The notes beneath the pieces were generated by a model. The model saw nothing but the letters and a program-made list of their open reading frames with translations, ran no database searches and was not told the origin of the DNA. The translations under genes were made by a program, and so were the position numbers. Positions 19,930-32,032 of a stretch of DNA of 64,000 nucleotides are shown piece by piece. Each line of letters starts with the position of its first letter. The stretch's first letter is position 1. The stretch comes from Nelumbo lutea (taxonomy: Eukaryota; Streptophyta; Magnoliopsida; Proteales; Nelumbonaceae): the NCBI GenBank assembly GCA_022828595.1, contig JAKGHH010000008.1:23304378-23368377 (forward strand), read 5' to 3'.

Positions 19930-20740
19930 AAAAGCATTATGAGATGACCAAATGGACAGTAAGAGATGAAAAGGTATTTATCACTTTGATGCATGAGCAA
20001 TTCAATAAGGAAAATTGACCCACCACAGCTTTCAACAAAATTGAATGGAGTGTGATACATAAACAATTTGTAGAGATGAATGGGAATGACTACTCAGAAA
20101 CACAATTTAGGAACAAGTTTAACAAGCTAAGGATAATATATAGGGAATTTGAGAAATTGCTTAAACATACTAGATTTAGATATAATCCCATCACACATAC
20201 CGTGATTATTATTGATGAAGTTTGGGATGCATAGATAAGGGTAGGTGAATTAACTTTTAATTTTTATTCATCACTAATATAAAATAGTGGAGAATTTCAT
20301 AAACAAACTATATATGATTAAATGTTGTTGCTATTATGGAATTTAGGATGTAGAAATGGATCATAAAGTTGATGGAGATGGTGATGAAATTTCATTTTCT
20401 TAATGGCATAGAGAGCGTCCTAACGACTCTGCTAGATGATTTGATATAAGATCTACCTATAATGAAGGAAACTACTAAGAAAGACGCACAAGGTTTAGAC
20501 TTGGATCCTAAGTACATAGTCACACCCAAAAATAGGAAGTATAAGAAATGTACTACAAATAAGGTCATAGTTGAATCATGTCAGGCATTCACATACTACA
20601 TTAAACAAAAGTCATTCATTGCAATGGATGGATCCAATGAGACTATTGGTAATTTCTCCATCAGCAAGTGTCAAAAAGTCCTCAAGAGTATGGAGGGCTT
20701 AAGTAAGAGTATGTATATAAGGACAATCAAACGAATGTAG
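19930..20740 (+). pseudogene. Harbinger-associated Myb/SANT-like DNA-binding protein (broken)
   Basis: In plants, PIF/Harbinger elements code for a Myb-like protein that works with the transposase. The frame reads TKWTVRDEKVFITLMHEQFN, a stop, then WSVIHKQFVEMNGNDYSETQ followed by FRNKFNKLRIIYREFEKLL and HTVIIIDEVWDA. This is the Myb_DNA-bind_3 pattern, including the closing DEVWD motif. A further in-frame part at 20462-20740 is lysine-rich (PKNRKYKKC) and includes SISKCQKVLKSMEGLS, the C-terminal region of such proteins. The two pieces are separated by stops, and the sequence then runs into the nested element. Confidence 0.75.
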
Positions 20741-20846
20741 GACCAAAGTTGGAGAGAGACATTTATGACAATGGAAGTTGATAAAAGAATATTGATGTTG
20801 AAGAATCAGGAATAGGAGTTTAAATCTATAGAACTTGTCTTTATGG

Positions 20847-20887
20847 TTTATGTGTTGTTATGTTAGAACAACATAACAACACATAAA
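20847..20887. repeat. 18-bp perfect inverted repeat with 5-nt loop
   Basis: The left arm TTTATGTGTTGTTATGTT (20847-20864) and its exact reverse complement (20870-20887) enclose AGAAC. The right arm overlaps the first bases of the long-TIR element. It could be a cruciform target or part of the element's border. Confidence 0.85.
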
Positions 20888-22821
20888 CTACCCTTATGGT
20901 TTAGCGAATTCACCAAGTGTACCCTTACTTTTTGAAAATTGACTAACACTACCCCTACTATTTTTGACAATTGACTAATACTTCTCTTACCATTAATACC
21001 CTTTAATTTTCTGTTAACAAAAAGACAAAAGGACCATTTTACCCTTTAGATAAGTTCATGGGCCTTAGGTCTCTCTTAATTCATAGATATTCCGCTGCTC
21101 AAATGTTAGCAGACCTTACTCCACCTTTTAAAGAATAAATGAATCATCGATGCTCTCTGTTTTCGATACACTGCTTGCCATCATCCCGCTACATCTGTGT
21201 TCGACTGAATTACAGCTAGCAAATCTTATGAAAACCATACCTAGTATGTCACAAACACTAGCATATCTAACGAATTACAACTCTAAAACCTCAAGAAACC
21301 AGCCTGGACCATTCGATTTCTACTACAAATACATAGAGATAAAAGAGAAGAGCGACAAAGAGGGAAGTAGTTGAGCTCAATGTTGTGATTAACCCTTCCA
21401 TCCAAGCTCCCTGGTAGCTAATCAACATTGTGATTAGCACAAATGGTATCTGCAATCTGCAACTCGTAAATCTGCTTCAAATAGAGGGAAGGCGACGGAG
21501 GGAAGTGGATTTGTTTGCAACTCCCAGATCTGGGCAATACATAGTCCAACACCAATGCGCTCTATAACTCCCATATCTGCTTCAAGCAAAGGGAAGGGGA
21601 TTCATCTGCAGAGGGAAGGCAATTTCCAAAGGTGAAGATTAGAAAGATGAAGGATGACTACACTCGAGCTCTGAGAGACGGACAAAAGTATTGCTAATGC
21701 CCTCCTCCGTGTGATGATTGCGGATGTCCCACCATTGCAATCAACCCTCCTCTATCACTAGCTACGACCTTAAAAGCTCTGACCTTTCCGTGGTATTTAC
21801 ATGTTTTTAATCTCCTTTTATTAATATGTTTCCAGATTAATTTTGACCTGAACACTTTCAGACCACCATCTTTAATTCTGAACAATAACATGAGCTCTTG
21901 AAGTATCCATTCAACTCTTATAAATAAAACATATATTTTATTCAATTTATTCAAATGACGCTTAATATGATAAACTAGATCCCAGATTGACCAAAAAAAG
22001 AGTATTAGTTTCTCCTACAAAGACTTCACTGCATGTAGACAATCTGACTCAACAATTAAACTTCAACCAACTTCTAGCGAAGAAACCAAATGTTCATTTT
22101 CTACTATTCATAACACCACCATCACACTTGATGATAATACATTGGTCATCTGAAATCCTATTATGCTCCATCGAGACATTTAAAAAACTTTTGAGCAATT
22201 GATTTTACCATTTTCAGGTATGTTGGCAAACTCCATTACATCTCTAACTCGTGACAATGACCATTAAAATTAAAGATTAAGTCATTTTGAGCATCTCGAA
22301 GACCACAAAAACCACTGCAATCCACTCCAAAAACCTCTTTTTCTCCACACTTTCATGAAAGGAATTCAAAAAGCAAATAAAATCAAAGACATAATGAAAC
22401 TCAGCGTTACCAATAACAACAGAGCACAAACTAGCAAAAGGAACAACATAGCTAAATGGACGAAGAAAGAAAAAAGATGGGCCTTCTTCAATCTGTTCCA
22501 AGTGTAGATGCAGACAAGAAATAGAGGATGGTTGAGTTGAAACCAAGGTTCGTAGGATGATGATTGGGAAGAGGAGGAGAAGGCAGTGAAGTTAGTAGGG
22601 GGACTCCACGCTGAAAATGCATCTTCAAAATTCGGGAAGGGTATTTTCAAAATTTTTGACAAATATATTAGTCACACGATATCACATGCAACAGAAAGTT
22701 AATGGAAGCTAACACTAAGAGTAGAGTTAGTCAATTACCAGAAACAATAAGAGTAGCATTAGCCAACTTTTAAACAATAAGGGTATACTTAGTTAATTAA
22801 CTAAACCATAAGGGTAGTTTA
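20884..22821. mobile_element. Long-TIR DNA element nested in the Harbinger remnant
   Basis: The left end (TAAACTACCCTTATGGTTTAG and about 100 further bases: gtacccttac, ttgactaacactac) appears inverted at the right end (CTAAACCATAAGGGTAGTTTA, 22801-22821). TIRs are roughly 130 bp and imperfect. The interior has no transposase, only short frames, so this is a non-autonomous Mutator-like copy. Target duplication was not resolved because of the hairpin at the left border. Confidence 0.75.
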
Positions 22822-23049
22822 AGAAATTTATCATAATTTTTATTGTTAACTCTTTGAACTTAAAGAATGGTGTCTAAGTCATTAAACTTGTAATTAGGTA
22901 CTTGAACTTGTGATGGATTAAAATCTTTGATCTAGGTGCTTTATTGAACTTGTTTTGACATGTTCTCCATGTTTTAAATGCTTCATTGAACTTGTTTTCA
23001 TATATATTGTCTTAATCGGTATCCATATAACAAGATGAACCACTATACT

Positions 23050-24190
23050 ATTGGTACTAATGAAAATGGTGATAATGAGGTGCTTGAATTATTTTATATG
23101 TTCATGACAAATGTTATTTAGTATAGTCAAAAGTGTAAAGGAGAAAAAAAAAAGATTTAGATGGAGGGACTAGGTATATCTTCGCAGTGCTTAATGGACA
23201 CCACGAGAGGTGTCAAGGTGTGTTTAGGATGAAGGCCCATGTATTCATTAATCTGTGTAAAACTTTAAGAGAGAATAGACTATTGAAAGATTCAAAGTTT
23301 ATATCGGTTGAAGAAGAATTGGGAATTTTTTTCGGTTATGTGCCAACGATTATCTAATAGGATGGCTATTGAATTTTGCTAACACTTTGGTGAGACAATT
23401 CACCATCATTTTAAGAATGTTCTAAAACCAGTAGTCAAGATAGCACATGATCTTGTAACACCCCTAGAACATTTGATACTCCTCTAGAAATTGCATTGGT
23501 GCTATAGATGGCATGCATATCAATGCAAGTGTTCCATTGAACCAACAATTCTTGTATTGTGGTGGGAAGCAAATCACAACAGAGAATGTACTATGCGCAT
23601 GTAATTTGATATGCACTTCACATTTGTTTATGTGAGATGGGAAGGTTCCACTAATGATTCACATGTTCTTTTTGAAGCATTTACTAGGCCTAATGTCTAT
23701 TTCCCCTATCACCTCAAGGTAATTTCTTGTTGACTTCACATTTCTAACAAAGATAAATACTAAAATGTGTGCTTTGGTATAACAAGAAAGTACTTCCTTG
23801 CCGATTCAGGGTTCCCAAGTCAAACTGGTTTTTACCATTTGTCTGACTTTATAAAGCAAAGACATCCAAGGGGTGTGAGAAAAGAACTAAATTATAGGCA
23901 TTCAAGCTTGTATACTACATAAAGCATTGTTTTGACGTGTTGAAAACAAGATTTCTCATCTTGAAACTTATGCCATCATTTTTGTTGAGAACACAATGTT
24001 GGACAATGATAGCTACTTCTGTGATTCATAATTTTATTTGAGATGAAATAAAGAGAGATATCATTGATGATGACCTTTTTAATGAATATGGGAATGCAAA
24101 TCTTGAGGTAGAAGAAGATTTAGTGGATGAAGCTTAATCGGTCAATAGTGTAGCAAATGTTGATTATGTATCATAAATGACAAATTTTTT
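23050..24190 (+). pseudogene. Harbinger DDE_Tnp_4 transposase (broken)
   Basis: The catalytic core is readable: NCIGAIDGMHINASVPLNQQ (about 23488-23547) holds the first DDE Asp region GAIDGTH, followed by YCGGKQITTENVLCACN. Then come a decayed FLVDFTFL segment (usual YFLVDSGY, third-block Asp), and a C-terminal region that reads NFI, a stop, then DEIKRDIIDDDLFNEYGN, typical of the HNFIR...D.LF tail. At least six stops or frameshifts interrupt it. The related active protein cuts and pastes PIF/Harbinger elements. Confidence 0.8.
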
Positions 24191-24760
24191 ATGAGAAAAT
24201 GCAAATCGGATAGTTGATTCAATAAGATGGCCTAGGATATAGCATGCTTTTGATACTTTGGTTGGTAATGATTATTGACTACAACTTTGTTATACTTTGG
24301 TTGATTTTAAGTGTATAATATGTTGTTATCTTTATTGTAAGTTAAGATTGTTTTTATGAAGTATGTAAGTCAAGAATTTTAAACTTCCAGTTTGTGCATG
24401 TAGATGGGGCAAGATGCAATTATTTATGGTAACAACATAAAGAAATTATTGCTGATGGTTTTATTGATGCCCTATCGAAATGGTATATCTTTTAGTGCTT
24501 CTATGTTTTTGTCCGTTAATATACAAGATATTCCATAATAGAACATTTTATTTATATAAATAGGTGCAAAAAATGGCTTTGTATGGATTTAAGAGTTCAT
24601 TCCTCTTGACAATGGTAGACATGTTGAGGTGCAACAACAACCAATTGCATGAAATATGCATTGATTCTTAGCCATTATGGCTTATGGGTGTTGCTTCTTC
24701 ATGGTATGTTGGGTTCTTATTTTGCTATTTATTTGTGTTGTTTTGATCCTAAAATAGTCT

Positions 24761-26182
24761 TATTCAATGATGGATAATGAAAGACATAGATGTTGTGTGG
24801 TATTTTTTTTATTAATTTTAGGTTTAAGGACTTCTAACAATGCTTTGTGAGTGTATAGATTTGGATATTTAATCTTAATAATCAATAGTTTTATCTAAAT
24901 GTTCTTTATACTTTTATAGAACAAAAATATGTTCATAAGGAACAGATTGCCAAATGCTTCAGTTATTCCCTAGGAACCAAAAATAAAATTCTTGTTAAGT
25001 AGGAACACATAGGTCTTGTATTATGAAAATCATTTAATGGTGAGAAAAAAAGATAAATCAAATAAAACTTATTGAGAGGGAATTGAATGAAATTAATACA
25101 AGTAGTAATTCAAATTATGTTTCTTGGCTTTACGGATAAAGATGGACCAAATTCAAAAGTAAGGGTGTTTTAGTCAAGAAAAATCAGCAAAGACCATTTA
25201 TTTAGTTTAACTTAAATATAGACTTTAATGGGAGGGAATACAAGTTAACACCTTGAATATAATATAGAGGAAAGAGAACGTATTTAATAAAAGCAAAAGT
25301 TCAAATTACATATTTTGACCTCATAATAAAGATGGGTAAAATTCAAATATAGAGATTTTTTTAGTTAAGAAAAATTCGAGAATCTAGAACTTATTCCCAC
25401 TTTTAATAGTAGTATATATATCTAAAAAATTGTCGGGTTGTTACTACCAGCCAAGTCTCACGTAAATCTCCTTATGAATAGGACCATTACTAAAATCATG
25501 GAGAACTTTTTTCTTTTTTTTATTGAACTTACAATTGTAATTAATTAGCTGTAAATATTTCCCTGTTAATTGACTAAAGATAATCTTTTGTGCTCAACTT
25601 CAAATCGTGGAGGTCTAGGTTTCCTTGAAATAATCCAATTTTCTTGCTATCTTTAATACCGAAAAAATAGAGAAGAGGAACCAACCTTCCTCTTCTATGG
25701 TCTCCCCTAGTGAATTCTATCCAAGCCTCTCTAGTTAGACAACCCTTTACAGGGTCTGCTACATCAACTTACAAGCTAAAGTAACAATTCGGGGTAATGA
25801 GATGTCGTAACATGGATGATTGGCTGGTGTTATCCATTAGGAAGCCTCTAGGGGAGGATTTCTTATCTTCTTCCCTATTTTCATGAAATGATAGAGCACT
25901 ACTGAGTTGTTGGGTTAGTTCGAGGAAACCCTGGCCTCCAAGATAATTTTGGGATTCAATAACATGTGTGTACTCTATATTCTTAAAAGGTAGTTGTCAA
26001 TGTCAATATCCCCTCTTCAATATTTTCTAGTATTTTTTTTTTTATTTTTTAAGATAATCTAATCCCCCTTAAACTATTTCAATTTTTTGAACCTAACTAT
26101 TCCAAATTTTCAATTACCCACAACTTCTTCCTAAAATTTCTCTTAATCTGTTTCAATTTTTTTCATTTCAAATTTTAAATTA
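24761..26182. other. AT-rich intergenic DNA with a diverged direct repeat
   Basis: Segments around 25107-25187 and 25298-25373 are diverged copies (shared words TTCAAATTA, ATAAAGATGG, AATTCAAA, AAGAAAAAT) about 190 bp apart. No coding region was recognised. Confidence 0.5.
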
Positions 26183-26187
26183 CATAC

Positions 26188-27621
26188 TGATGAGGGCAGA
26201 TTTGGCCCTCCAGTGGAATTGTGACACATGGCACCTCATACCAACTAAGTGTGGCCTCTTGATAGCTCCCCATAGGCAGCTCGTCATAAGCAGCTTGCCA
26301 TAGGCAGCTCGCCACAAGCAGCTCGCTACGGGCAGCTCGCCATAAGCAGCTCGCCATAGGCAGCTCCCCACAAGCAGTTCGCCACAAGCGGCTAGCCACA
26401 GGCAGCTTGCCATAGGCAGCTCACCACAGGCAGCTCACCCTCATAGCCTGGCAACTTAGACAACTCAGCATTGCATAGGCAGCTTGCCACTAAGCAGCTC
26501 GCCACTTGTATGGTAGCTCGGTATAGGAGTAGTTTGACGTATCGCAGGAAGATCTCCTGCTTGACGACCTGGCCTAGACACTGACCCACCGACTAACACG
26601 GGCGTTGACCTAACGACCTGGTCCAGACACCGACCCGCCGACTGACACAGGCGCCGACCTGACAACTTGGCCCAGACACTGACCCGCCGACTGACGCATG
26701 TGTCGCCATGACAACCTGGCCCAGACACCGACCCACCGACTGACGTAGGCGCTGCCCTGACAACCTGGCCCAGACACCGACCCGCTGACTGACGCAGGCG
26801 CCGCCCTGACAACTTGGCCCAGGCGCCGACTTGGTCGCCTGACACAAGCGCCAGCCTAACGACCTCGAGGAGTTCACAACCGTACCCCGGTTCTGACGGG
26901 ATGTGACGAGTCTTACCGTTTGGAGCCTTTTCACCCACCTAACATGCGAGGACTCCGGTATATAAAGACCTCACCCCCCAAAGGGAAGGATGACGGAAAA
27001 AATGGAGGTAATCCCTGCTCTTTATCTCTCTCGTTTCTCCAATATCATCTTCAAGCTCTCTACAATCAGAGTACTAACTTAAGCGTCAGAGAGTCCCCTT
27101 CGGGAAAATACCCCCGGGTCCTCTGATTCAGTTATCGTAGGTCCCTCAGCTCTCGCCGTCTACAAAGAGGAGGGAAAAAAGGATGTTCTCGCAGGTCCCT
27201 CAGCTCCCGCCGCCTACAAAGGAGAGGAAATCACCTCATGTAGAGGGTAGTTGGGTTGTGTTGCACCAAGGAGCTCCACCGTCCTCTAAGTTGTAGGCCG
27301 CCTAGGAGCATGTCAAATGACGAGTCCACCAGGGAGCTCGCCACCAGGCAGTTCGCCACCAGGCAGTTCGTCACCAGGCAGTTCGCCACTAGGGAGCTCG
27401 CCACCCGGCAGTTCAGCACCAAGAAGTTTGCCACCAGGTAGTTCATCACTAAGTAGCTCTCCACCAGGGAGCTCGCCACCAGGCAGTTCTCCACCAGGGA
27501 GTTTGCCATCAAGTAGCTCATCACCAAGGCACGTCACCACCGGGTCAAATAACGAGGTACTTAGCCAAAAAAATTTTTATACATCACAAAAAATGGTACA
27601 TGACTAGAAACGGTTACATCA
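26188..27621 (+). repeat. 5' LTR with 14-, 49- and 15-bp minisatellites
   Basis: Order inside the LTR: 14-bp units of the type GGCAGCTCGCCATA (about 26267-26450), 49-bp units (about 26566-26860; period measured from 26615 to 26664), a TATA-like motif at 26959-26967, then 15-bp units of the type CCACCAGGCAGTTCG (about 27319-27530). A leader-like CT-rich stretch follows the TATA motif. Confidence 0.9.
26959..26967 (+). promoter_or_regulatory. Candidate TATA box in the 5' LTR
   Basis: TATATAAAG sits after the GC-rich 49-bp repeats in a TCCGG context, and the same motif is kept at 29232-29240 in the other LTR. Position and conservation fit the U3/R promoter of a plant LTR retrotransposon. Confidence 0.65.
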
Positions 27622-28456
27622 ATTGGCGTCGTTTGTGGGAAAACGCTACAAAAAGCTAAGTTCTCATCTTACAAAAGCTAAGTCCTCTTCTCCCAGAAAG
27701 CTAAATCCTCACTTTTTAGAAATCAAAGCTATCGCTTTATAGTTTACATCTTTTATGAACTCAAAGACTATGCAGGGAGCTAACAAACTAAGTAGCTCTA
27801 CCAACCTTACTTTCAATTCCGATAATGCCTCATCAGTCCTCTCTGCGAGGTCCCCCTACAAAGATGAGCTCTTCGTGGCTTCCGCGGGAGTTGGCGGCCA
27901 ACCGACTACATAGGCGTCCTTACCGATCGAGCCTTCCAAGGCTCCCGTGTGAGCTGGCGATCGAAAGTTGGTAGTGCTGCCCCCGAAGGTCGAGCTCCTA
28001 GTAGCTTCTTGTAGGAGTGGGTGACCGGCATTACGAAGCTGATGCAACACAATCATAGCTCGACACCTCACAGGCAAAGCCTATGGGCCACATTACTACT
28101 TAAGACCCGGTCGCCTCTCCGACACGGGCAAAGTAAAAAAAGAGTAGACTACGAGTCACTCCCAAAGCCTACGGGCCACATTACTACTTAAGACCCAATC
28201 GCCTCTCTGACATGGGCAAAGTAAAAAAAGACTAGACTACAAGTCACTCCCAAAGCCTATGGGCCACATTACTACTTAAGACCCGGTCGCCTCTCCGGCA
28301 CGGGCAAAAGTCAAAGAAGAGTAGACTACGAGTCACTCCCAAAGCCTACGGGCCACACTAGGAATTGGATCAGCACTTACTAGCTCGTCGACTTACGGGC
28401 CAAAAGAAATCTACTCCCTTTGCTGAGTTACTCTTAGCTCGGGAGTGGGGGGCAAT
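27622..28456 (+). other. Internal domain of the LTR element, no gag-pol
   Basis: It starts with the PBS-like sequence (27623-27640) and ends with the purine-rich tract (about 28438-28455). Between them are 88-bp tandem repeats and no frame with retroelement motifs. Short frames (for example minus 27856-28077) look like chance. Confidence 0.8.
28080..28360. repeat. 88-bp tandem repeat inside the LTR element
   Basis: Units beginning CCTATGGGCCACATTAC or CCTACGGGCCACATTAC start at 28080, 28168, 28256 and 28345 (last one partial). Periods are 88, 88 and 89. Confidence 0.92.
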
Positions 28457-29886
28457 TGATGAGGGCAGGTTTGGCCCTCTAGTGGAATTGTGACACATGG
28501 CACCTCATGCCAACTAAGTGTGGCCTCTTGACAGCTCGCCACGGGCAGCTTCCCATAGGTAGCTTGCCATAGGCAGCTCGCCACAGGCAGCTCGCCATAG
28601 GCAACTCGCCTTAAGCAGCTTGCCACAAGCAGCTCGCCATAAGCAGCTCACCATAGGCAGCTCGCTACAGGTAGCTCCCCATAGGCAGCTTGCCACAGGC
28701 AGCTCCCACAGGTAGTTTGCCACAGGCGGCTAGCCATAGGCAGCTCACCATAGGCAACTCACCACAGGTAGCTCACCCTCATAGCCTGGCAACTTAGACA
28801 ACTCGGCATTGCATAGGCAGCTCGCCACTTGTAGGGTAGCTCGATACAGGAGTAGTTTGACGTATCGCAGGAAGATCTCCTGCTTGACGACTTGGCCTAG
28901 ACACCGACTCGTCGACTGACATGGGCGCTGACCTAACGACCTGACCCAGACACCGACCCGCCGACTAACACAGGCACCGACTTGACAACCTGGCCCAGAT
29001 ACTGACTCGTTGATTGATGCAGGCGCCACCTTGACAACTTGGCCCAGACACCGACCCGCCGAATGACGCAGGCGTCGCCTTGACAACCTGGCCCACGCGC
29101 CGACCTGGCCGCTAACACAAGCGCTAGCCTGACGACCTCGAGGAGTTCACCACTGTACCCCGGTTCTGACGGGATGTGACGAGTCTTACCGTTTGGAGGA
29201 TTTTCACCCACCTAACCCGCGAGGACTCCGGTATATAAAGAGCTCACCCTCCAAAGGGGAGGAGGATGGAAAAAATGGAGGTAATCCCTACTCTTTATCT
29301 CTCTCGTTTCTCCAATATCATCTTCAAAACTCTCTACAATCAGAGTGTTAACTTAAGCGTCAGAGAGTCCTCGTCGGGAAAATACCCCCAAGTCCTCTGA
29401 TTCAGTTCTTGTAGGTCCCTCAGCTCCCGCCGCCTACAAAGGAGAGGAAATCACCTCATGCAGAGGGTAGACGGGTTGCGCTGCACCAGGGAGCTCCACC
29501 GTCCTCTGAGTTGCAGGCCGCCTAGGAGCAGGTCAAATGACGAGTCCACCAGGGAGATCGCCACCAGGCAGTTCGCCACCAAGGAGCTTGCCACCAGGCA
29601 GTTCACCACCAAGCAGTTCGCCACCAAGCAGTTCGTCACCATGCAGTTTGCCACCAAGCAGTTCGCCACCAGGCAGTTTACCACCAGGGAGCTTGCCACT
29701 AGGCAGTTCGTCACTAAGTAGCTCTTCACCAGGGAGCTTGCCACCAGGCAGTTCTCCACCAGGGAGTTTGCCACCAAGTAGCTCATCACCAAGGCACGTC
29801 ACCACCAGGTCAAATAACGAGGTACTTAGCCAAAAAAATTTTTATACATCACAAAAAATGGTACGTGACCAGAAACGGTTACATCA
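28457..29886 (+). repeat. 3' LTR with the same three minisatellites
   Basis: Collinear with the 5' LTR but with different unit counts: more 14-bp units (about 28540-28780) and more 15-bp units (about 29545-29800), fewer 49-bp units. Scattered point differences between the LTRs indicate that the insertion is not very recent. Confidence 0.9.
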
Positions 29887-29946
29887 CATACAACTTCTTC
29901 CTAATATATCTCCCTCCCCAAAAACTTCTCTTAAACTATGTTACCT

Positions 29947-30150
29947 AACAAGGTTCAAGATTTCGATACATATCGGACCGTATTAGCTGATACGTATCGT
30001 ATCGGGAGCCTCTTGATACGCTCCTATAGGGGGTGCTTTGGGGTTTAACTCGGTTTTGGGGTAGAAGGGCCTTAGACCGACCCCTTTGAACCGGGTTCAC
30101 AAAGAAAAAAAAGAGTAGTGAGGCCCAATACAACCCGATACGCCAATATC
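29947..30150. repeat. Partial copy of the CAAGGTTCAAAATATCGATA repeat family
   Basis: The sequence begins CAAGGTTCAAGATTTCGATA and contains GATAC words and the GGTTCA...GGTTTAACTCGGTT interior. It resembles the intact short element at 45095-45255 and the copy at 6785. Confidence 0.45.
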
Positions 30151-30177
30151 TATCTATCCCTCTCCTCCTTCCATATG

Positions 30178-30431
30178 AGGGTCTATTTGGTTCATAATCA
30201 GGATAGCCTATTCCCATAGTTTATTTGGTTCAAATTGGAATTGAAATGGGAATTGGAATTAGATGGAATAGGATTTCATTCCCATGGCAGGGGGAGGGAA
30301 TGAGCATTTCCTCAAATAGGGGAATGCCATTCCACCAGGAATGGGGAGGAATTCCAATCCACCCAACTAAACAATTGGGCCCATTCTAGTTCCGATTCTA
30401 GACCCCTATTTCTATGAACCAAATGGGCCTT
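30178..30431. mobile_element. MITE with 'TTTGGTTCATA' termini
   Basis: The left end AGGGTCTATTTGGTTCATA is mirrored by TATGAACCAAATGGGCCTT at the right end. The 254-bp element is rich in GGAATTCC-type words. A diverged relative lies at about 43385-43565. Superfamily unassigned. Confidence 0.6.
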
Positions 30432-32032
30432 GAATTTAATTTTCAAGTATATTCAAGTTAATATTTAAATGTTGAAATAAGATAAGTAACTAAAGATGTC
30501 AAGGAACTATTGAAAGAAAAATAATAGATAATAAAATAATAGTAAAAATAGAATAACTAATACTTACTATAAAGTCTTATTATCTTATAATTCATTGTAC
30601 ATTCTTTTAATAATTAATATTTATTATTGATAATAGCTATTATAATTTTAAACCCATTTAAATTATACTTAAAAATTGAAAAAGTGTAAAGTTTAATACA
30701 AATATACTAATGAAAAAACTAGTACATTTTTTATTAATTAGATTTATAATATTTCTATTAATTTAAAGACCATTTAAAGTCCATCTATGAATACTTAAAT
30801 TTAATAAAGAATATTAATAAAATTAATTTTACTATAAAAAACAATAAATTTTATTAATCTAATTTCTATATTCTGTTAAATTAAATTCCATTTAAAACAA
30901 TTATTTTGATAATGTTTTAAAATTATATTTAGTTTTATTAATAAAAACAAAACATTAGTAAAAATAATAATCAATAAAAATAGTAAAAGTGTATTAATTT
31001 TAATGGGTCCACTTAATTCCATTTAAGAATAATAAAAATTAACACGACATTTGGCCAAGCACATTAAGATGCAACTTTAATTACGGTTATAATAGCTAGA
31101 CATAACCCTCCCCCTAAAAAATCTGCTTGAGTTAGAGTTAGGCAAACTCAATTCAGTTGAGATTGTCATAGGGCTACTTCTACTTCAATTTCGCTCAACA
31201 AAGCTCATGCATCACATGTATATTGACTAGGCCTATTCACAGGTGAAGCTTCAGGCTCAACTTTTTAACATTGTTTCGGGCTTAGGCTTCGAGCCAGGCC
31301 CATTAGAGATTTGATAAAAGATAAGCTTGAGCCTGGCCCATTAATAGGTCTAATACTAACTAATATACAACTAATAGTTAATCTTAGTAAAGTCTCTTAG
31401 TTGGTTGTAACTACTTAACTAATGTTAAATGGGAACTTAGGCTGTTGATGAAGCTCTTGCACATGACATTGCACACATGGGAGCTTGTGAATCGTGCCCA
31501 TGGGCCTTACTAGGCCGACTTGCTTGTAAATCCAAATCCACACCTAGAGTTTGGATCCTAGAGGGATATCCCTAATATAGGTCCACTTCTAATCAAATTA
31601 TGCATTTGATTAGATTTATGGGCTAGAATATGAAGACATATGCATATGAGATATGAGATATGACAGGGTTCATATACTTGGTGAAGGTCGTGTTTAGGGC
31701 CCTTGCTTTCAGTATTGAACCTTGTTGAATTTTAGAATATGGGTTTCATGAAGTTTCAAACTGCTTACAGTATGGTCTAGAATGGATTTAAGGCTAATCC
31801 ACTCCATCTCATGCCCTAGCTAGATGTGCCAAACAACTAAAGTAGTCTCTTGCTTGTTGAAGCTTAATAAAATGGGTTCTTACTAACCAACTGCAAAGAA
31901 GTCAAATACTAGGAACCTGTTTAGGAGGGCTTCAGCTTTGATTGAGTTGCTTTAATTGAACCGTGGTGAAGAAACTACTGAAATTAACTTCACCGGAAAG
32001 TCAATATATTAATTCAATTATAGTGTATTTTA
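30432..32032. other. AT-rich intergenic DNA, no gene seen
   Basis: From 30440 to 31010 it is nearly pure A/T, then mixed sequence with GGGCCA/TGGCCC words. No coding or RNA gene was recognised. Confidence 0.6.

Larger units (their letters stand above)
19600..24760 (+). mobile_element. Decayed PIF/Harbinger DNA transposon, interrupted by a second element
   Basis: Two diagnostic parts lie in the same orientation. A Myb/SANT-like ORF (about 19900-20760) is followed, after a nested 1.9-kb long-TIR element (20884-22821), by a DDE_Tnp_4 transposase (about 23050-24180). Both have several stops and frameshifts, so the element is inactive. Outer TIRs and target duplication were not resolved, so the outer borders are approximate. 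Confidence 0.75.
26183..29891 (+). mobile_element. Non-autonomous LTR retrotransposon (LARD/deletion derivative) with 5-bp TSD
   Basis: Two direct repeats of 1434 and 1430 bp (26188-27621 and 28457-29886) begin TGATGAGGGCAG and end GGTTACATCA, giving TGATG...CATCA termini. The target duplication CATAC flanks the whole element (26183-27187 side: 26183-26187; right: 29887-29891). A tRNA-PBS-like TTGGCGTCGTTTGTGGGA follows the left LTR and a purine-rich GGGAGTGGGGGGCAA precedes the right one. The 835-bp interior has no gag, protease, RT or integrase, so it must be mobilised in trans. The PBS style suggests Ty3/gypsy ancestry, which is inference. Orientation is assigned from PBS and PPT. Confidence 0.92.

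Noticed and set aside
26175..27540. Frames with LWRAA, GELPGGELP and SVSGPGC-type repeats in both LTRs
   Set aside because: They follow the minisatellites of the LTRs and occur in several frames at once; not evidence of a gene.
28080..28360. Regular 88-bp repeats as a possible CRISPR array
   Set aside because: Units are contiguous without unique spacers, in a plant LTR element.
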